From JAXLVB01 sp046329195 (GTDB lineage: Bacteria > Bacteroidota > Bacteroidia > Cytophagales > Spirosomataceae), in the NCBI GenBank assembly GCA_046329195.1, contig JAXLVB010000001.1, positions 1,116,001-1,180,000 on the forward strand: 64,000 nt of DNA, given 5' to 3'. Both the position numbers and the translations under genes were made by a program. Numbering within the stretch: position 1 is the stretch's first letter; every line of letters starts with the position of its first letter. Below the pieces are notes generated by a model. That model was not told the origin of the DNA and ran no database searches. It saw only the letters and a program-made list of their open reading frames with translations. Shown here one piece after another: positions 41,798 to 51,230 of this stretch.

Positions 41798-44700
41798 TTA
41801 GCCTACTCGTGGTGGAAGCAGTTTGTACATTACTGGTGTGACCAAACGGCTCAATAAGGTAGAGCTAGTAATCCCACCTATCAGCACCAGTGCCAAAGGC
41901 GAATACAGGTCTGAATATTCGACCACCAGCGGAAGCAACCCTCCAATGGCGGTGAGCGAGGTGAGCAAAATTGGCACAAAGCGAATCTCAGCAGCTTCTA
42001 AGATGGCTTCTTCGAGCCCTCGGCCTTCTTCTCGAAGTTGATTGGTAAAATCAACCAAGAGCAAAGAATTTTTGACTTCGATACCAGCCAAGGCGATAAG
42101 CCCAATGGTAGCAGTAAAAGAGAGGGTTTCGCCAGCAAAGAGCAAGGCTAAAATGGCCCCTACAAAACCCAACGGTAATACTGAAAGTACGATGATGGTG
42201 CTTTTGAGGCTACCGAATTCGAGAATTAACACGGCAATGAAGCCAAAAATGGCAATTAAAACAATCACGCCAATGCCTCCAAAACTTCGTTCTTGGCTTT
42301 CTTTTTCACCTGCCACGCCATAGCTAAATCCTTTCGGAAACTTAAACTTATCGAGCTGTTTTACCAGTTCGTTGTTTACTTTTTGAGTGTTGTAACCCGT
42401 ACGCACAAACGACGATACCGACACGTAGCGGTCTTTGTTGAAGTGTCGAATCTGGTTGGGCGAGGTCTCCATCCGAATATCTGCCACTTGGGTGAGTGGC
42501 ATGGCCGTACCCACTACGTTGTTGACATACAGCTTGTTGAATACATCCAAATCGGGTACTTTTCCGTTCTTGGCAATCGAAACATTGATGTTGAGTTCGT
42601 CGCCATCGTTTTCTCTAAATTTACCAAGATTGAGCCCTGCAATTCCCATCCGCACGGTGCGGTCAATTTCGGAGATAGGCACACCCAACAGCCCTGCCTT
42701 TTCTTTGTTGATATGAACTCGCAAGTCAGTGGGTTGTACTTTGAGGGGGTTATCCACATAAATCGCAGCGGGATGAGCCGCTATTACCTTTTCGATTTGG
42801 GCAGCCACAATGCGCATGGTATCAAGGTTTTCGCCAAAAATCCGATACGACAGGGGGGCTTCAACAGGTGGCCCTTGCACAAACTCATTAACTTCGATGT
42901 TTACATTAGGATAATCTTTAATCTTAGCCCGTAATCCATCAATTAACTTAGTTTTCTCACGAGTAGATATATCGTGGGTTTGAACAAAAATCTGAGCATA
43001 GTTCTCTGAGTTGTTTTTTGGAATGACGTTGTAATATACCCGTGGATTACCCTTACCAACATTTGTCGAGAAAAACTTGATTTCAGGAACGGTTTTTAAG
43101 ATTTTTTCTACGTAACGCACGGGCGCATCCATCGCTTTGAGATTGGTACCAACAGGGGCCTCGATGTTTACTAAAAACATCGGCTTCTCGGATTTGGGAA
43201 ACAAGCTAAAACCTACCACTGGAATTAATGCCAACGAGCCACCAAACACCACCAACGCAATAAGCAGCGTAACGACGGGGCGCTTCAAAGTCCAGTGCAT
43301 CAAGCGACCATACGAAATGTGAATGAGCCATTTCATACCTCTCAAGATGGCGTTGCCTTCAGGATGATGCGCACTACCCAACAACCAACTCGACAAAAAT
43401 GGCACAATGGTAAGCGCTACAATCATGGATGCTAATACTGTGAAAATCACCGACATAGGCAAACTTCTGATAAAAGCTCCTGCCGACTCGGGTAGGTTGG
43501 CAATGGGCAAAAACGCCAGAATCAACAGCACCGTACAGCCTACTACAGCCAAGCCGATTTGCTTGGTAGCAGCAATGGCAGCCTCTCGGCGACCTCGACC
43601 CTCTCGCAAAAATCGCTCGATGTTCTCGACTACTACAATGCTGTCGTCCACCAAAATGCCCAAGGCCACAATCATGCCCACAATCGAAAGTTGGTTGATG
43701 GTATAACCGCTCAAATACAATAGTGACAGTCCAATGGCCAGCGAAAGCGGTATCGAAATCATGACGACCATAGCAGCCCTTGGTCCCAGCGGCAAGAGCG
43801 TAATCATTACCAGCAAAATGGCAATGCCGAAGTCTTTGGCAAAGCGCATCAAGCGGCGGTCCACTGACGATGCTTGGTCAAATACCTTCACCATATCTAT
43901 TGTTTTGGGCAGAGTGGATTTAAACTGCGCCACTATCGGCTCTACTTGACTGCGTACCTTGATGATGTTTTGGCCTTCTTTTTGGCAGGCCGTCACAAAC
44001 ACGCAGCGGTGGCCATTTTGGCGGGTCAGGTGTTGTTCGTCTTCGTAAGCAAACTGTACGTTAGCAATGTCTTTGAGATACACGATTTTGCTACCATTTG
44101 AGAACACAATGGTGTTTTTTATCTCATCCAGCGAGTTATAGTCGCCACTGGTTTTGACGTTAAACTTCCGATTAGAGACGCTGATACTACCCCCAGGAAT
44201 ATTGACGTTTTCGCTCTGAATAGCGCCCAGCACCCGATTCACAGGGATTTTGTCTTGCGCCATTTTTTCTAAATTCAGCTCAACGGCTACTTTACGCTCG
44301 GGTAAGCCCCAAGTCCGAATCGTGTGCAGGGCTTTTACTTTGCCCAGTTGTTTCTCTAAGTCATCGGCGTATTCTTGAAGCCGATAGTAGGGTAAGTTCT
44401 CGCTGATAAGGGCAAACTGATAGATATTCACTCCTGCTGGGGTAAATTTCTGGATGTTAATATCGTAAATGTCAGACGGTAAATCCTTGCGCAAGGCATC
44501 TACTTCTCGAACAATCTCTTGGTATTTGGCCTCGGGGTCTTGGCTGAACTGGTACTCCACCTGAAACACCGCTACGCCATCAAAGATATTGGTGCGGATG
44601 CGGTCAATATTGTCGAGTTCGTAAATACGTTTTTCAAAGGGGTCGGCAATGAGCTCTTCCATATCGGAGGGGCTGGTGCCAGGGTAAATGATGGTCACTG

Positions 44701-44836
44701 CAAATTGCGGCGAGCTAAACTCGGGGTCTTCGCCACGAGGCATATTGAACAAAGAGAATAAGCCTATGGACAAAACGCCCAAAAACACCACCAGCGTGAA
44801 TTGATAGTTTTTGACGGAAAATTCTGCGATTTTCAT
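41798..44836 (-). CDS. RND efflux transporter, inner-membrane permease
   Basis: A 1012-residue RND permease with twelve predicted helices and two large periplasmic loops. It starts MKIAEFSVKNYQFTLVVFLG, carries RGEDPEFSSPQFAVTIIYPG early, and has the proton-relay Asp pair in GILVDDSIVVVENIERF (TM4). The internal duplication is clear (GIEVKNSLLLVDFTNQL in the second half). It pumps drugs or other compounds using proton motive force. It is last in the operon after the adaptor and TolC genes. Confidence 0.92.
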   Translation of the reverse strand: MKIAEFSVKNYQFTLVVFLGVLSIGLFSLFNMPRGEDPEFSSPQFAVTIIYPGTSPSDMEELIADPFEKRIYELDNIDRIRTNIFDGVAVFQVEYQFSQDPEAKYQEIVREVDALRKDLPSDIYDINIQKFTPAGVNIYQFALISENLPYYRLQEYADDLEKQLGKVKALHTIRTWGLPERKVAVELNLEKMAQDKIPVNRVLGAIQSENVNIPGGSISVSNRKFNVKTSGDYNSLDEIKNTIVFSNGSKIVYLKDIANVQFAYEDEQHLTRQNGHRCVFVTACQKEGQNIIKVRSQVEPIVAQFKSTLPKTIDMVKVFDQASSVDRRLMRFAKDFGIAILLVMITLLPLGPRAAMVVMISIPLSLAIGLSLLYLSGYTINQLSIVGMIVALGILVDDSIVVVENIERFLREGRGRREAAIAATKQIGLAVVGCTVLLILAFLPIANLPESAGAFIRSLPMSVIFTVLASMIVALTIVPFLSSWLLGSAHHPEGNAILRGMKWLIHISYGRLMHWTLKRPVVTLLIALVVFGGSLALIPVVGFSLFPKSEKPMFLVNIEAPVGTNLKAMDAPVRYVEKILKTVPEIKFFSTNVGKGNPRVYYNVIPKNNSENYAQIFVQTHDISTREKTKLIDGLRAKIKDYPNVNIEVNEFVQGPPVEAPLSYRIFGENLDTMRIVAAQIEKVIAAHPAAIYVDNPLKVQPTDLRVHINKEKAGLLGVPISEIDRTVRMGIAGLNLGKFRENDGDELNINVSIAKNGKVPDLDVFNKLYVNNVVGTAMPLTQVADIRMETSPNQIRHFNKDRYVSVSSFVRTGYNTQKVNNELVKQLDKFKFPKGFSYGVAGEKESQERSFGGIGVIVLIAIFGFIAVLILEFGSLKSTIIVLSVLPLGFVGAILALLFAGETLSFTATIGLIALAGIEVKNSLLLVDFTNQLREEGRGLEEAILEAAEIRFVPILLTSLTAIGGLLPLVVEYSDLYSPLALVLIGGITSSTLLSRLVTPVMYKLLPPRVG

Positions 44837-44949
44837 AGTTCAGTATTTTTAATTCGGAAAGCTAAGGAAGTCGGGCCTTGAATGGGTTGCCTATCCAAGC
44901 AACTTGCTTTTCTTGTGCTTCGACTTTCTTGGCTATTCTTGACTGTTTA

Positions 44950-46014
44950 TTATTTCACAATTTTAATCTCCGTTCCATCGGTAAGGTAGGCTGAGCCATC
45001 TACAATAACTTCGCCCACTTCTTCTAAGCCACTGGTTATAAACACCTTGCTGTTGTTGATATACGCAACCTTAATCGGAACTCGCTTGGCTTTGTTACCA
45101 GCTGGAACATATACAAAGGCGTCGTCCCCGTTGCCTTCGATGACAGCATCAATCGGCACCGACTTGAAGGGCTGTTGCGTGGTAACGGACGGGTAGATAA
45201 CGGCTTGCCCAAAAAGCCCCGTGGCCATGCGAGAGGGCTCTGCACCTGCAAGGCTGAGCTCAATCTGGTATAAACCCGACGTGACGTCAGGAATCACCGA
45301 GAGGTTCTTTACATTGGCCGTAAATGTTTTGCCCGGAAAGGCGTCAATCTTCACCTCCGCTCGGTTGCCTTCTCGCAGGCGAGCCCAATCTTTGTCCGAA
45401 ACCCCCACTTTCACTACCCAGTCTTGGCGCCCTGTGGCATTAATTACCAGCACCGGATTACCCGGGCCTGCCAACTCACCTTCATTCATGATTTTTTTGA
45501 TGACTACTCCGCTGGTTGTGGCTCTGATTTCAGAGAATGACTTGTTGTATTGCGCTATCTCGAAGTTGTTTTTAGCCACATTGAGCGCTGTAGTCAGGTT
45601 TTGTACCTGCTCTAGCGTAGCTACTGAGTCACGATATAGGTTAGTGATGCGCTTGAGGTCACGTTCGGCTTTTTGTACCGACTCGTTGGCTTGCTGCACT
45701 TGAGCGTTAATTTCGGTCAGGTTCAGCATGGCTAACAGTTGCCCCTTGCTTACCTTATCGCCTTCTTTTACATAGATTTTTTGGATAACTCCTCCCGTCT
45801 TGAACGACAAGCGGGCCTCTGTTTCCGATGCCAGTAAGCCCGAAGCTCTTATCGGCTCCGACGAACTGGCTTGTGTCACCGAAACCACACGTACGGGTAC
45901 TACTTCATCCGCAACGATGGCAGCTTCTTTTTTCGCTTCTTTTTTTCCACAAGCCACTATGATTCCAGCGGCTAACACAAGCAGGTAGCTAAGGCGTAAC
46001 AAATTGTTTTTCAT
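44950..46014 (-). CDS. RND periplasmic adaptor (membrane fusion) lipoprotein
   Basis: A 354-residue membrane fusion protein. The signal ends with a lipobox (IIVAC, Cys22), so it is anchored as a lipoprotein. It has the biotinyl-like KTGGVIQKIYVKEGDKVSKG, a helical hairpin (about residues 95-150) and ATTSGVVIKKIMNEGELAGP, then the beta-barrel domain. It links the permease and the outer-membrane channel. Confidence 0.92.
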   Translation of the reverse strand: MKNNLLRLSYLLVLAAGIIVACGKKEAKKEAAIVADEVVPVRVVSVTQASSSEPIRASGLLASETEARLSFKTGGVIQKIYVKEGDKVSKGQLLAMLNLTEINAQVQQANESVQKAERDLKRITNLYRDSVATLEQVQNLTTALNVAKNNFEIAQYNKSFSEIRATTSGVVIKKIMNEGELAGPGNPVLVINATGRQDWVVKVGVSDKDWARLREGNRAEVKIDAFPGKTFTANVKNLSVIPDVTSGLYQIELSLAGAEPSRMATGLFGQAVIYPSVTTQQPFKSVPIDAVIEGNGDDAFVYVPAGNKAKRVPIKVAYINNSKVFITSGLEEVGEVIVDGSAYLTDGTEIKIVK

Positions 46015-46042
46015 GGATTTAGTATTTTTAGTGAGAGAGTAA

Positions 46043-47383
46043 CTAGTTGAGTGGATAGGCGGCGTTGGCTCGTTCTAATTCGACCCAGCGTACCCATACA
46101 TCATACAGCGACAAGGTCTGTTGCAACTGCGCTGTGGTGATTTGGGTTTGAGCATCTAACAACTCGATGAAGTTGGCTTGACCTTCTTTATAGCGTCTGA
46201 AGATGTCTCGGTAATAACGCTGGGCCGTTTCGACCTGCCCTTGTTTGCTTTTGTAAATCTGTTGAGCGGCTTCAAAAGCATTTTTGGCTACCATGCGCTG
46301 AAGGTCTAACTGGTTCTTGACCTGCTGAAGTTGCGTATCTAGTGCTTGTAAATCGGCCTCCGTTTGCTTGATTTTCAATTGGTTGCGTCCTCCCTGATAC
46401 ACAGGCAAGTCTATTGATAAACCAAACAAGGCAAAAAGGTTTTTAGAACTAACACTAGTGAGGTTGCCTTGTGAGCCAAGGTCAAGAATGGCACCGATTT
46501 TGGGTTTTTTGTAAGCCTGATTAAAACGCAAGGTGCTCTGATTGAGGTTGATAACTGTTTGTAGCTTATCGAGCTCTTCTCGCTTGCCTTCGAGCATATT
46601 CCAGGTATTAGCCATGCGCCCTGCCAGCGACGAATCTTGCTGAATGGTAGCCGTTAGTTCTCGATTAAGCAAGAAGTTAAAGTATGCCTCTGCATTTTGG
46701 CGAGTTTGTTTAGCGGCTTCTTGCTCGCTCTGAATCCGGGCAATCTCGTTACGAGTTCGGATTTGCACCGTAGGATTTGCAACCCCATTTGTAATCAAAC
46801 TTTGGTTGACTCGCTCGCTTTCTCGCAAGAGGGTGAGGGCGTTGTCGTACACCCGTACGGCTTCGGCAGCCTTGAGGTAGTTGAAGTAGGCCACCTTTAT
46901 ATCTTTGACCAACTCTCGCTTAAATAGCTGTATTTCTGTCTGTTGCAAACTCACCTGCTCTCGTCGCACAGCCTGCCCATAGCGAATTTCAGCATTGATT
47001 AGCGGTACTTGCGTCTTGAATCGAGTATCGTAAAAATTCTTCGGTACCAGTTGTTCATTCACATTCTCAATCTGCGGAAACGCATTGGTTTTGGTCAGTA
47101 CATTGAGCGTCGAATACACGGGATTCATCAAATCACCCACTGGTATCGAAATGGTACGACCGCCCTGCGCCGTAGAGTAGGTAGTGTTAAAATTGACACT
47201 GGGCAAAAACAAAGTCTTGGCTTCTTGTAGAGCTAGCAAGTTTTTCTGTAACACAAATCCCTGTTGCTTCAGACTTAGGTTGTTGTCTAAACCAGCCTGA
47301 ACATACGCCTCAAGAATGGGCGTTTGGGCATTGCTTGCCAGAAAAGCCACTGTAAACCAACTAGTTAATAGTGTACGTTTCAT
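46043..47383 (-). CDS. TolC-family outer membrane channel
   Basis: A 446-residue outer membrane efflux protein with a signal peptide (TLLTSWFTVAFLASNAQT) and two internal repeats of long helices (residues about 140-250 and 340-430). It forms the exit channel of the pump. It is first in the tolC-mfp-rnd operon and has the TetR-type operator in its promoter (47408-47420). The adaptor gene starts 28 bp later. Confidence 0.92.
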   Translation of the reverse strand: MKRTLLTSWFTVAFLASNAQTPILEAYVQAGLDNNLSLKQQGFVLQKNLLALQEAKTLFLPSVNFNTTYSTAQGGRTISIPVGDLMNPVYSTLNVLTKTNAFPQIENVNEQLVPKNFYDTRFKTQVPLINAEIRYGQAVRREQVSLQQTEIQLFKRELVKDIKVAYFNYLKAAEAVRVYDNALTLLRESERVNQSLITNGVANPTVQIRTRNEIARIQSEQEAAKQTRQNAEAYFNFLLNRELTATIQQDSSLAGRMANTWNMLEGKREELDKLQTVINLNQSTLRFNQAYKKPKIGAILDLGSQGNLTSVSSKNLFALFGLSIDLPVYQGGRNQLKIKQTEADLQALDTQLQQVKNQLDLQRMVAKNAFEAAQQIYKSKQGQVETAQRYYRDIFRRYKEGQANFIELLDAQTQITTAQLQQTLSLYDVWVRWVELERANAAYPLN

Positions 47384-47401
47384 AGTATTTGAACACCTTT
47401 A

Positions 47402-47432
47402 AAAGTATAAACACTGTTTAGTGAAAGGTCAA
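47402..47432 (-). promoter_or_regulatory. tolC operon promoter with TetR-type operator
   Basis: On the minus strand: TTG (47432-47430), a 22-bp spacer, then TACTTTTA (47407-47400), close to TAnnTTTG. The spacer contains TAAACAGTGTTTA (47408-47420), a palindrome with half-sites TAAACA and TGTTTA around one central base. The same palindrome occurs in the tetR promoter. Confidence 0.65.
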
Positions 47433-47455
47433 AAAAATAGCGCCTTTTCAGGCAC
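47431..47455 (-). terminator. Terminator after the epimerase gene
   Basis: On the minus strand GTGCC pairs with GGCGC (47451-47455 with 47440-47444), followed by seven T, which run directly into the tolC -33 element. It separates the two transcripts. Confidence 0.6.
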
Positions 47456-48374
47456 TTTTGATAATTTGCTCCACGCCTTCGACATACGAAGTCACCCGAA
47501 AGTGGTTGAAACGGCGCTCAAACTTGCTGCTATCAAACACATAGTTTTGGTTGTATTGATAGAGCATTTCGGGCAATTCACGCATAAACGGCACAAACCA
47601 TCCAACAATGACGACTAGCCATTTAGGCATGATGCTGTATTTGGGCTTTTTCCCCAATTTTTCAGCAAAAAGCTCCACCCATTGCTTACCTGTTAGGGGA
47701 TTTTTGGCTGTTGGCAGATGCCACACTTGGTTGTACGCATCAGGGGTATTGCCTAAGAGAGCGGTGGCCTTGGCAGCGTCGGGCGTGTAGGTGTAAGAGT
47801 GAATTTTGGAGTCATCTACCAACACAAAGGCCGATTTGCCTTGTTGCAAGTTTTTATAAACGGTTTCCAACAAAACGCTGGTCTTGATATTGGGTCCATA
47901 AAAATCAGCAGCTCTGGCAATGAGGGCTGTTAGCTTGCTCGCCTTTACTTCGTCTAATAATTGTTGAACCAATTGCATTCGAACTTTACCTTTTTCGCTA
48001 ATGGGATTCATGGGTGCATCTTCGGTCATGTGAGGAATAGCCGAAGGGTCGTACATATACACATTGTCAAAAAAAACCAGTTTGGCACCGTGTTCCTTGC
48101 AGGCTTCAATCACGTTGGTCATCACAACAGGCCACGTGGCTTTCCAAACCTTTAGTGAGTACTCAAACCCGGCGGTTAGGTACACCACCTCTGAGCCTGC
48201 TACAGCTTGTTTTACTTGTTCGGGTTGAGTCAAATCGGCAATAAACAGCTCGTCGTCTGCATTGACGGCTTGGGGGTTACGTCCCACGAGCCTGACTTTG
48301 TTGGTGTAGTGTTGGCGGAGTTCTTTGGCAAGCTCTAGACCGATTGCCCCCCCAGCTCCAAGAATTGTTTGCAT
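47448..48374 (-). CDS. NAD-dependent epimerase/dehydratase-family protein
   Basis: A 308-residue SDR-extended protein with an N-terminal Rossmann motif TILGAGGAIGLELA and Asp-rich binding loop. The DNVYMYDPSAIPHMTED block resembles NmrA/SDR proteins; the full YxxxK pair is unclear, so the enzyme may be atypical. The start is ATG 48374, where the Rossmann fold begins. It lies between the thioesterase and tolC, transcribed from the tetR side. Confidence 0.75.
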   Translation of the reverse strand: MQTILGAGGAIGLELAKELRQHYTNKVRLVGRNPQAVNADDELFIADLTQPEQVKQAVAGSEVVYLTAGFEYSLKVWKATWPVVMTNVIEACKEHGAKLVFFDNVYMYDPSAIPHMTEDAPMNPISEKGKVRMQLVQQLLDEVKASKLTALIARAADFYGPNIKTSVLLETVYKNLQQGKSAFVLVDDSKIHSYTYTPDAAKATALLGNTPDAYNQVWHLPTAKNPLTGKQWVELFAEKLGKKPKYSIMPKWLVVIVGWFVPFMRELPEMLYQYNQNYVFDSSKFERRFNHFRVTSYVEGVEQIIKSA

Positions 48375-48408
48375 GGCTTTTATATGTTTTATGACTGACA
48401 AACTACCC

Positions 48409-48864
48409 TCATGCCTCGGTGTTACTGCCAACACTTCTGCTGGTAGCTACGAGGTTAGACGTAGCCTTCGCTACAATATTTTGATGTTCGTCAAAAATTT
48501 TACATTCGGCATGTACTACTTTTTTCCCAGCTCGAATAATGTGCGCTTGGGCTATCACTTTTTTGCCTACTGGCACACTGTATAGGTAGTCAATATTGAG
48601 GTTGATTGACGAGTACAGCGCAGGATTTCCTAAGGTAAACACCGTGGCGCCGATGAGGTCGTCCATGATGGCTGCCGACACGCCCCCGTGCAAAATCCGC
48701 CCCGGATTACACATTTCTTCTCGTACTTCATATTCGGCCGAAAGCGTACCTTCCTCTGCCGACACGAGGGTTCCGTTCAGCCATTTTGCCAGTGGCGAAG
48801 GGCCTTTGCCCATGCTTTGGCCAATCATCGTTTGAAAAAAATCAACAACAGGGTTTGTTTTCAT
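48409..48864 (-). CDS. PaaI-type hotdog thioesterase
   Basis: A 151-residue hotdog-fold thioesterase. ILHGGVSAAIMDDLIGAT is the PaaI motif with the HGG turn and catalytic Asp, and SSINLNIDYLYSVPVG is the central strand. It cleaves acyl-CoA thioesters; the substrate is unknown. The gene is 47 bp after tetR on the same strand. Confidence 0.85.
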   Translation of the reverse strand: MKTNPVVDFFQTMIGQSMGKGPSPLAKWLNGTLVSAEEGTLSAEYEVREEMCNPGRILHGGVSAAIMDDLIGATVFTLGNPALYSSINLNIDYLYSVPVGKKVIAQAHIIRAGKKVVHAECKIFDEHQNIVAKATSNLVATSRSVGSNTEA

Positions 48865-48911
48865 TGGTAAATCGGAGGGTAGTTGTCAGAGGCGCCTTGC
48901 CTCTGGACGCT

Positions 48912-49532
48912 CTACACTTTTATCATTTCAATCATTTGCTCAATCGAGGCATACATCACTTTCTCGATGTCAATGGTTTCTTCAAAGGCATTGAAGCGCT
49001 CTCGAATGTACAACGACACCAAGCCATGAATAAACGACCAAATAGACATGGTAGTAATATCAAGATTTGTGGACCGAATCAGTCCATGCTCTATGCAAGC
49101 CGTGATGTTGAGGCGCAGCAGGTTAAAGTTCTCAAATCCACACTCCCATTCAGAGTTTTTGTAGCGCTTATGCAGTGCTTGCATAGGGCCTTTTTGGATA
49201 AACATCAGGTCGTACAACTCGGGGTTCTCTAATGCAAACTTCATGTAAAGATAGCCCCGTTGGCGTAGTTGCTCCAGTGGGTTTTCGATGCTATCGAGAA
49301 CCTTCATTTCGCCGAGCATTTTCGCAAACCCCATTTCGTGTACTACATAAAACAACTCGTCTTTGTCTTTAAAATACAAATAGATAGTAGCCGGGCTATA
49401 CTCTATGCGTTCGGCGATGTTTCGGATCGAGGCTTTTTCGTATCCTTCTTCTACGAATACCTGCTGGGCAGCATCCAAAATCCGCTGCCTCATTTCTTGA
49501 CGTTCTCGTTCTTTTCGTTCGGTTACACCCAT
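48912..49532 (-). CDS. TetR/AcrR-family transcriptional repressor
   Basis: A 206-residue regulator with an N-terminal TetR HTH (RQRILDAAQQVFVEEGYEKA, then IRNIAERIEYSPATIYLYF) and a ligand-binding C-terminal domain. Such repressors control drug pumps. It is the first gene of the efflux block. Identical palindromes in its own promoter (49595-49607) and in the tolC promoter (47408-47420) suggest direct control and autoregulation. The inducer is unknown. Confidence 0.9.
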   Translation of the reverse strand: MGVTERKERERQEMRQRILDAAQQVFVEEGYEKASIRNIAERIEYSPATIYLYFKDKDELFYVVHEMGFAKMLGEMKVLDSIENPLEQLRQRGYLYMKFALENPELYDLMFIQKGPMQALHKRYKNSEWECGFENFNLLRLNITACIEHGLIRSTNLDITTMSIWSFIHGLVSLYIRERFNAFEETIDIEKVMYASIEQMIEMIKV

Positions 49533-49543
49533 TTTTTAAGAGC

Positions 49544-49559
49544 AGTGTGCATGCACACT
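49544..49559. promoter_or_regulatory. Perfect 16-bp palindrome before tetR
   Basis: AGTGTGCA directly followed by TGCACACT, 11 bp upstream of the tetR ATG. It lies in the untranslated leader. It could be a second operator or a roadblock site. Confidence 0.55.
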
Positions 49560-49585
49560 TTACAATATTCAATTGATTTACGATG

Positions 49586-49618
49586 TAAATTTAATAAACA
49601 GTGTTTAGTAAATCCAAA
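49586..49618 (-). promoter_or_regulatory. tetR promoter with TetR-type operator
   Basis: On the minus strand: TTTG (49618-49615), 21 bp, TAAATTTA (49593-49586). The spacer holds TAAACACTGTTTA (49595-49607), the same palindrome as in front of tolC. A further inverted repeat, ATTTAC-GAT-GTAAAT, spans 49576-49590. Confidence 0.65.
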
Positions 49619-49719
49619 TTTTCAAGAAAGTTTTTTTTAAAAAATAGATAATCCCCTGATTATCAAGTATAATAAACCAAGCCCACCTCTTGCCTCTTGC
49701 AAAGTGTATAGGCAAAAGG

Positions 49720-49750
49720 TTGAACTATCCGCTCGTAACTCCTACTTTTG
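49720..49750 (+). promoter_or_regulatory. comA promoter
   Basis: TTG (49720-49722), 20 bp, TACTTTTG (49743-49750): consensus match 30 bp before the comA ATG. Confidence 0.75.
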
Positions 49751-49780
49751 CGTTTTGTTTAGATTATTCGCCCCACGCAG

Positions 49781-50542
49781 ATGAACTATTCGTTGACGCA
49801 AATACCCGAGCGCACCGTCAAACCCCGTAACAACGGATTGACGATGGTGATGGACAAAGGGATGAGTATTCGGCAGGTAGAGGATTTCCTCGACGTTGCT
49901 GCTGACCACGTAGATGTGGTAAAATTAGGATGGGCTACTTCGTTTGTCACACCCAAGCTCAAAGAGAAACTTCAAGTTTATAAAGAGGCCAACATTCCGG
50001 TGTATTTTGGCGGAACGTTGTTTGAAGCCTTCGTGATACGCAATCAGTTTGAAGACTACATGCGCACGCTCGACCAGTTCGGTGTAATGTATGCGGAAGT
50101 ATCGGACGGCTCAATGGACATGGAGCAAGATGTAAAATGCGGCTATATCAGCCGATTAGCTCAAAATTACACGGTGTTGTCGGAAGTTGGTTCCAAAGAC
50201 GAAGCCAAGATTATTCCACCCTACAAATGGATTCGCTTGATGAAAGCCGAGCTCGAAGCAGGTGCTTGGAAGGTGATTGGCGAAGCCCGTGAAGGTGGGA
50301 ATGTGGGTTTGTTTAGAGGCAGCGGCGAAGTACGCCAAGGCTTAGTAGAGGAAATTCTGACCGAAGTTCCATCAGAGAGTATCATTTGGGAAGCTCCTCA
50401 AAAATCACAGCAGGTATGGTTTGTGAAGTTGTTGGGTGCCAATGTGAACCTCGGCAACATCGCTCCCAACGAGGTGATTTCGGTTGAAACCATCCGGCTG
50501 GGTCTTCGAGGTGACACGTTTAATCACTTCTTGAATCAGTGA
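49781..50542 (+). CDS. comA: Phosphosulfolactate synthase
   Basis: A 253-residue ComA-family enzyme that adds sulfite to phosphoenolpyruvate to give (2R)-O-phospho-3-sulfolactate. Family blocks visible are GLTMVMDKG, DVVKLGWATS, YFGGTLFEAF, EVSDGSMDM, GEAREGGNVGLF and RLGLRGDTFNHFL. In methanogens this starts coenzyme M synthesis; in bacteria it feeds other sulfonates. It leads a likely operon with dedA and aroE, and comB lies 11 kb downstream on the same strand. Confidence 0.9.
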   Translation: MNYSLTQIPERTVKPRNNGLTMVMDKGMSIRQVEDFLDVAADHVDVVKLGWATSFVTPKLKEKLQVYKEANIPVYFGGTLFEAFVIRNQFEDYMRTLDQFGVMYAEVSDGSMDMEQDVKCGYISRLAQNYTVLSEVGSKDEAKIIPPYKWIRLMKAELEAGAWKVIGEAREGGNVGLFRGSGEVRQGLVEEILTEVPSESIIWEAPQKSQQVWFVKLLGANVNLGNIAPNEVISVETIRLGLRGDTFNHFLNQ

Positions 50543-50575
50543 TTCATTCATTTTATCACCACTCCTTGCTGTTTC

Positions 50576-51220
50576 ATGGAAATTGTTCATTTTTTCTTGG
50601 ATCTCCTCAAAGACCCCTATACGGCTCTTAATCAGTTCATTTCTCAATATGACACCTTTACGTACGTTATTCTGTTTTTGATTGTTTTTGTCGAAACTGG
50701 GTTAATTATCATGCCGTTACTGCCCGGCGACTCGCTGCTTTTTGCGGCTGGAGCTTTGGCCGCTACCACCGGAAAACTGGACGTTGCCATCATCATTCCG
50801 ATGCTCATTGGGGCAGCGCTCTTGGGCGACAATGTGAATTATTTTGTGGGTAAATACTTCAGTAGTTTCATCAAGTCAAGAGAACGCATCCTGTTTTTTA
50901 AGCGTCAGTACATCACCGAAACCGAAGCCTTCTACGAAAAACACGGCGGGCGTACCGTTATTTTGGCTCGATTTGTGCCCATTGTACGTACCATTGCACC
51001 GTTTGTGGCAGGAGCTGGAAGTATGCAATATCCAAAGTACATCTTGTTTTGTGTACTGGGAGCAGTGCTGTGGGTAACTAGCATTACGCTGTTGGGCTAT
51101 CAGTTTGGCCAATTAGAGGTTGTCAAAAAGAACTTCGAGTTGGTGGTACTTGGCATTGTGGGGCTGTCGGTATTGCCGATGGTGTGGCAGATTGTAAAGA
51201 TAAAAGTACTGAAAAAATAA
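50576..51220 (+). CDS. DedA-family membrane protein
   Basis: A 214-residue DedA (VTT domain) protein with about five hydrophobic segments. The signature PGDSLLFAAGALA and RFVPIVRTIAPFVAGAGSM, with conserved acidic and basic residues, are present. Members act as flippases of polyprenyl phosphate or phospholipids in several bacteria. It lies 33 bp after comA and 10 bp before aroE. Confidence 0.88.
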   Translation: MEIVHFFLDLLKDPYTALNQFISQYDTFTYVILFLIVFVETGLIIMPLLPGDSLLFAAGALAATTGKLDVAIIIPMLIGAALLGDNVNYFVGKYFSSFIKSRERILFFKRQYITETEAFYEKHGGRTVILARFVPIVRTIAPFVAGAGSMQYPKYILFCVLGAVLWVTSITLLGYQFGQLEVVKKNFELVVLGIVGLSVLPMVWQIVKIKVLKK

Positions 51221-51230
51221 CGGCCTTTCT

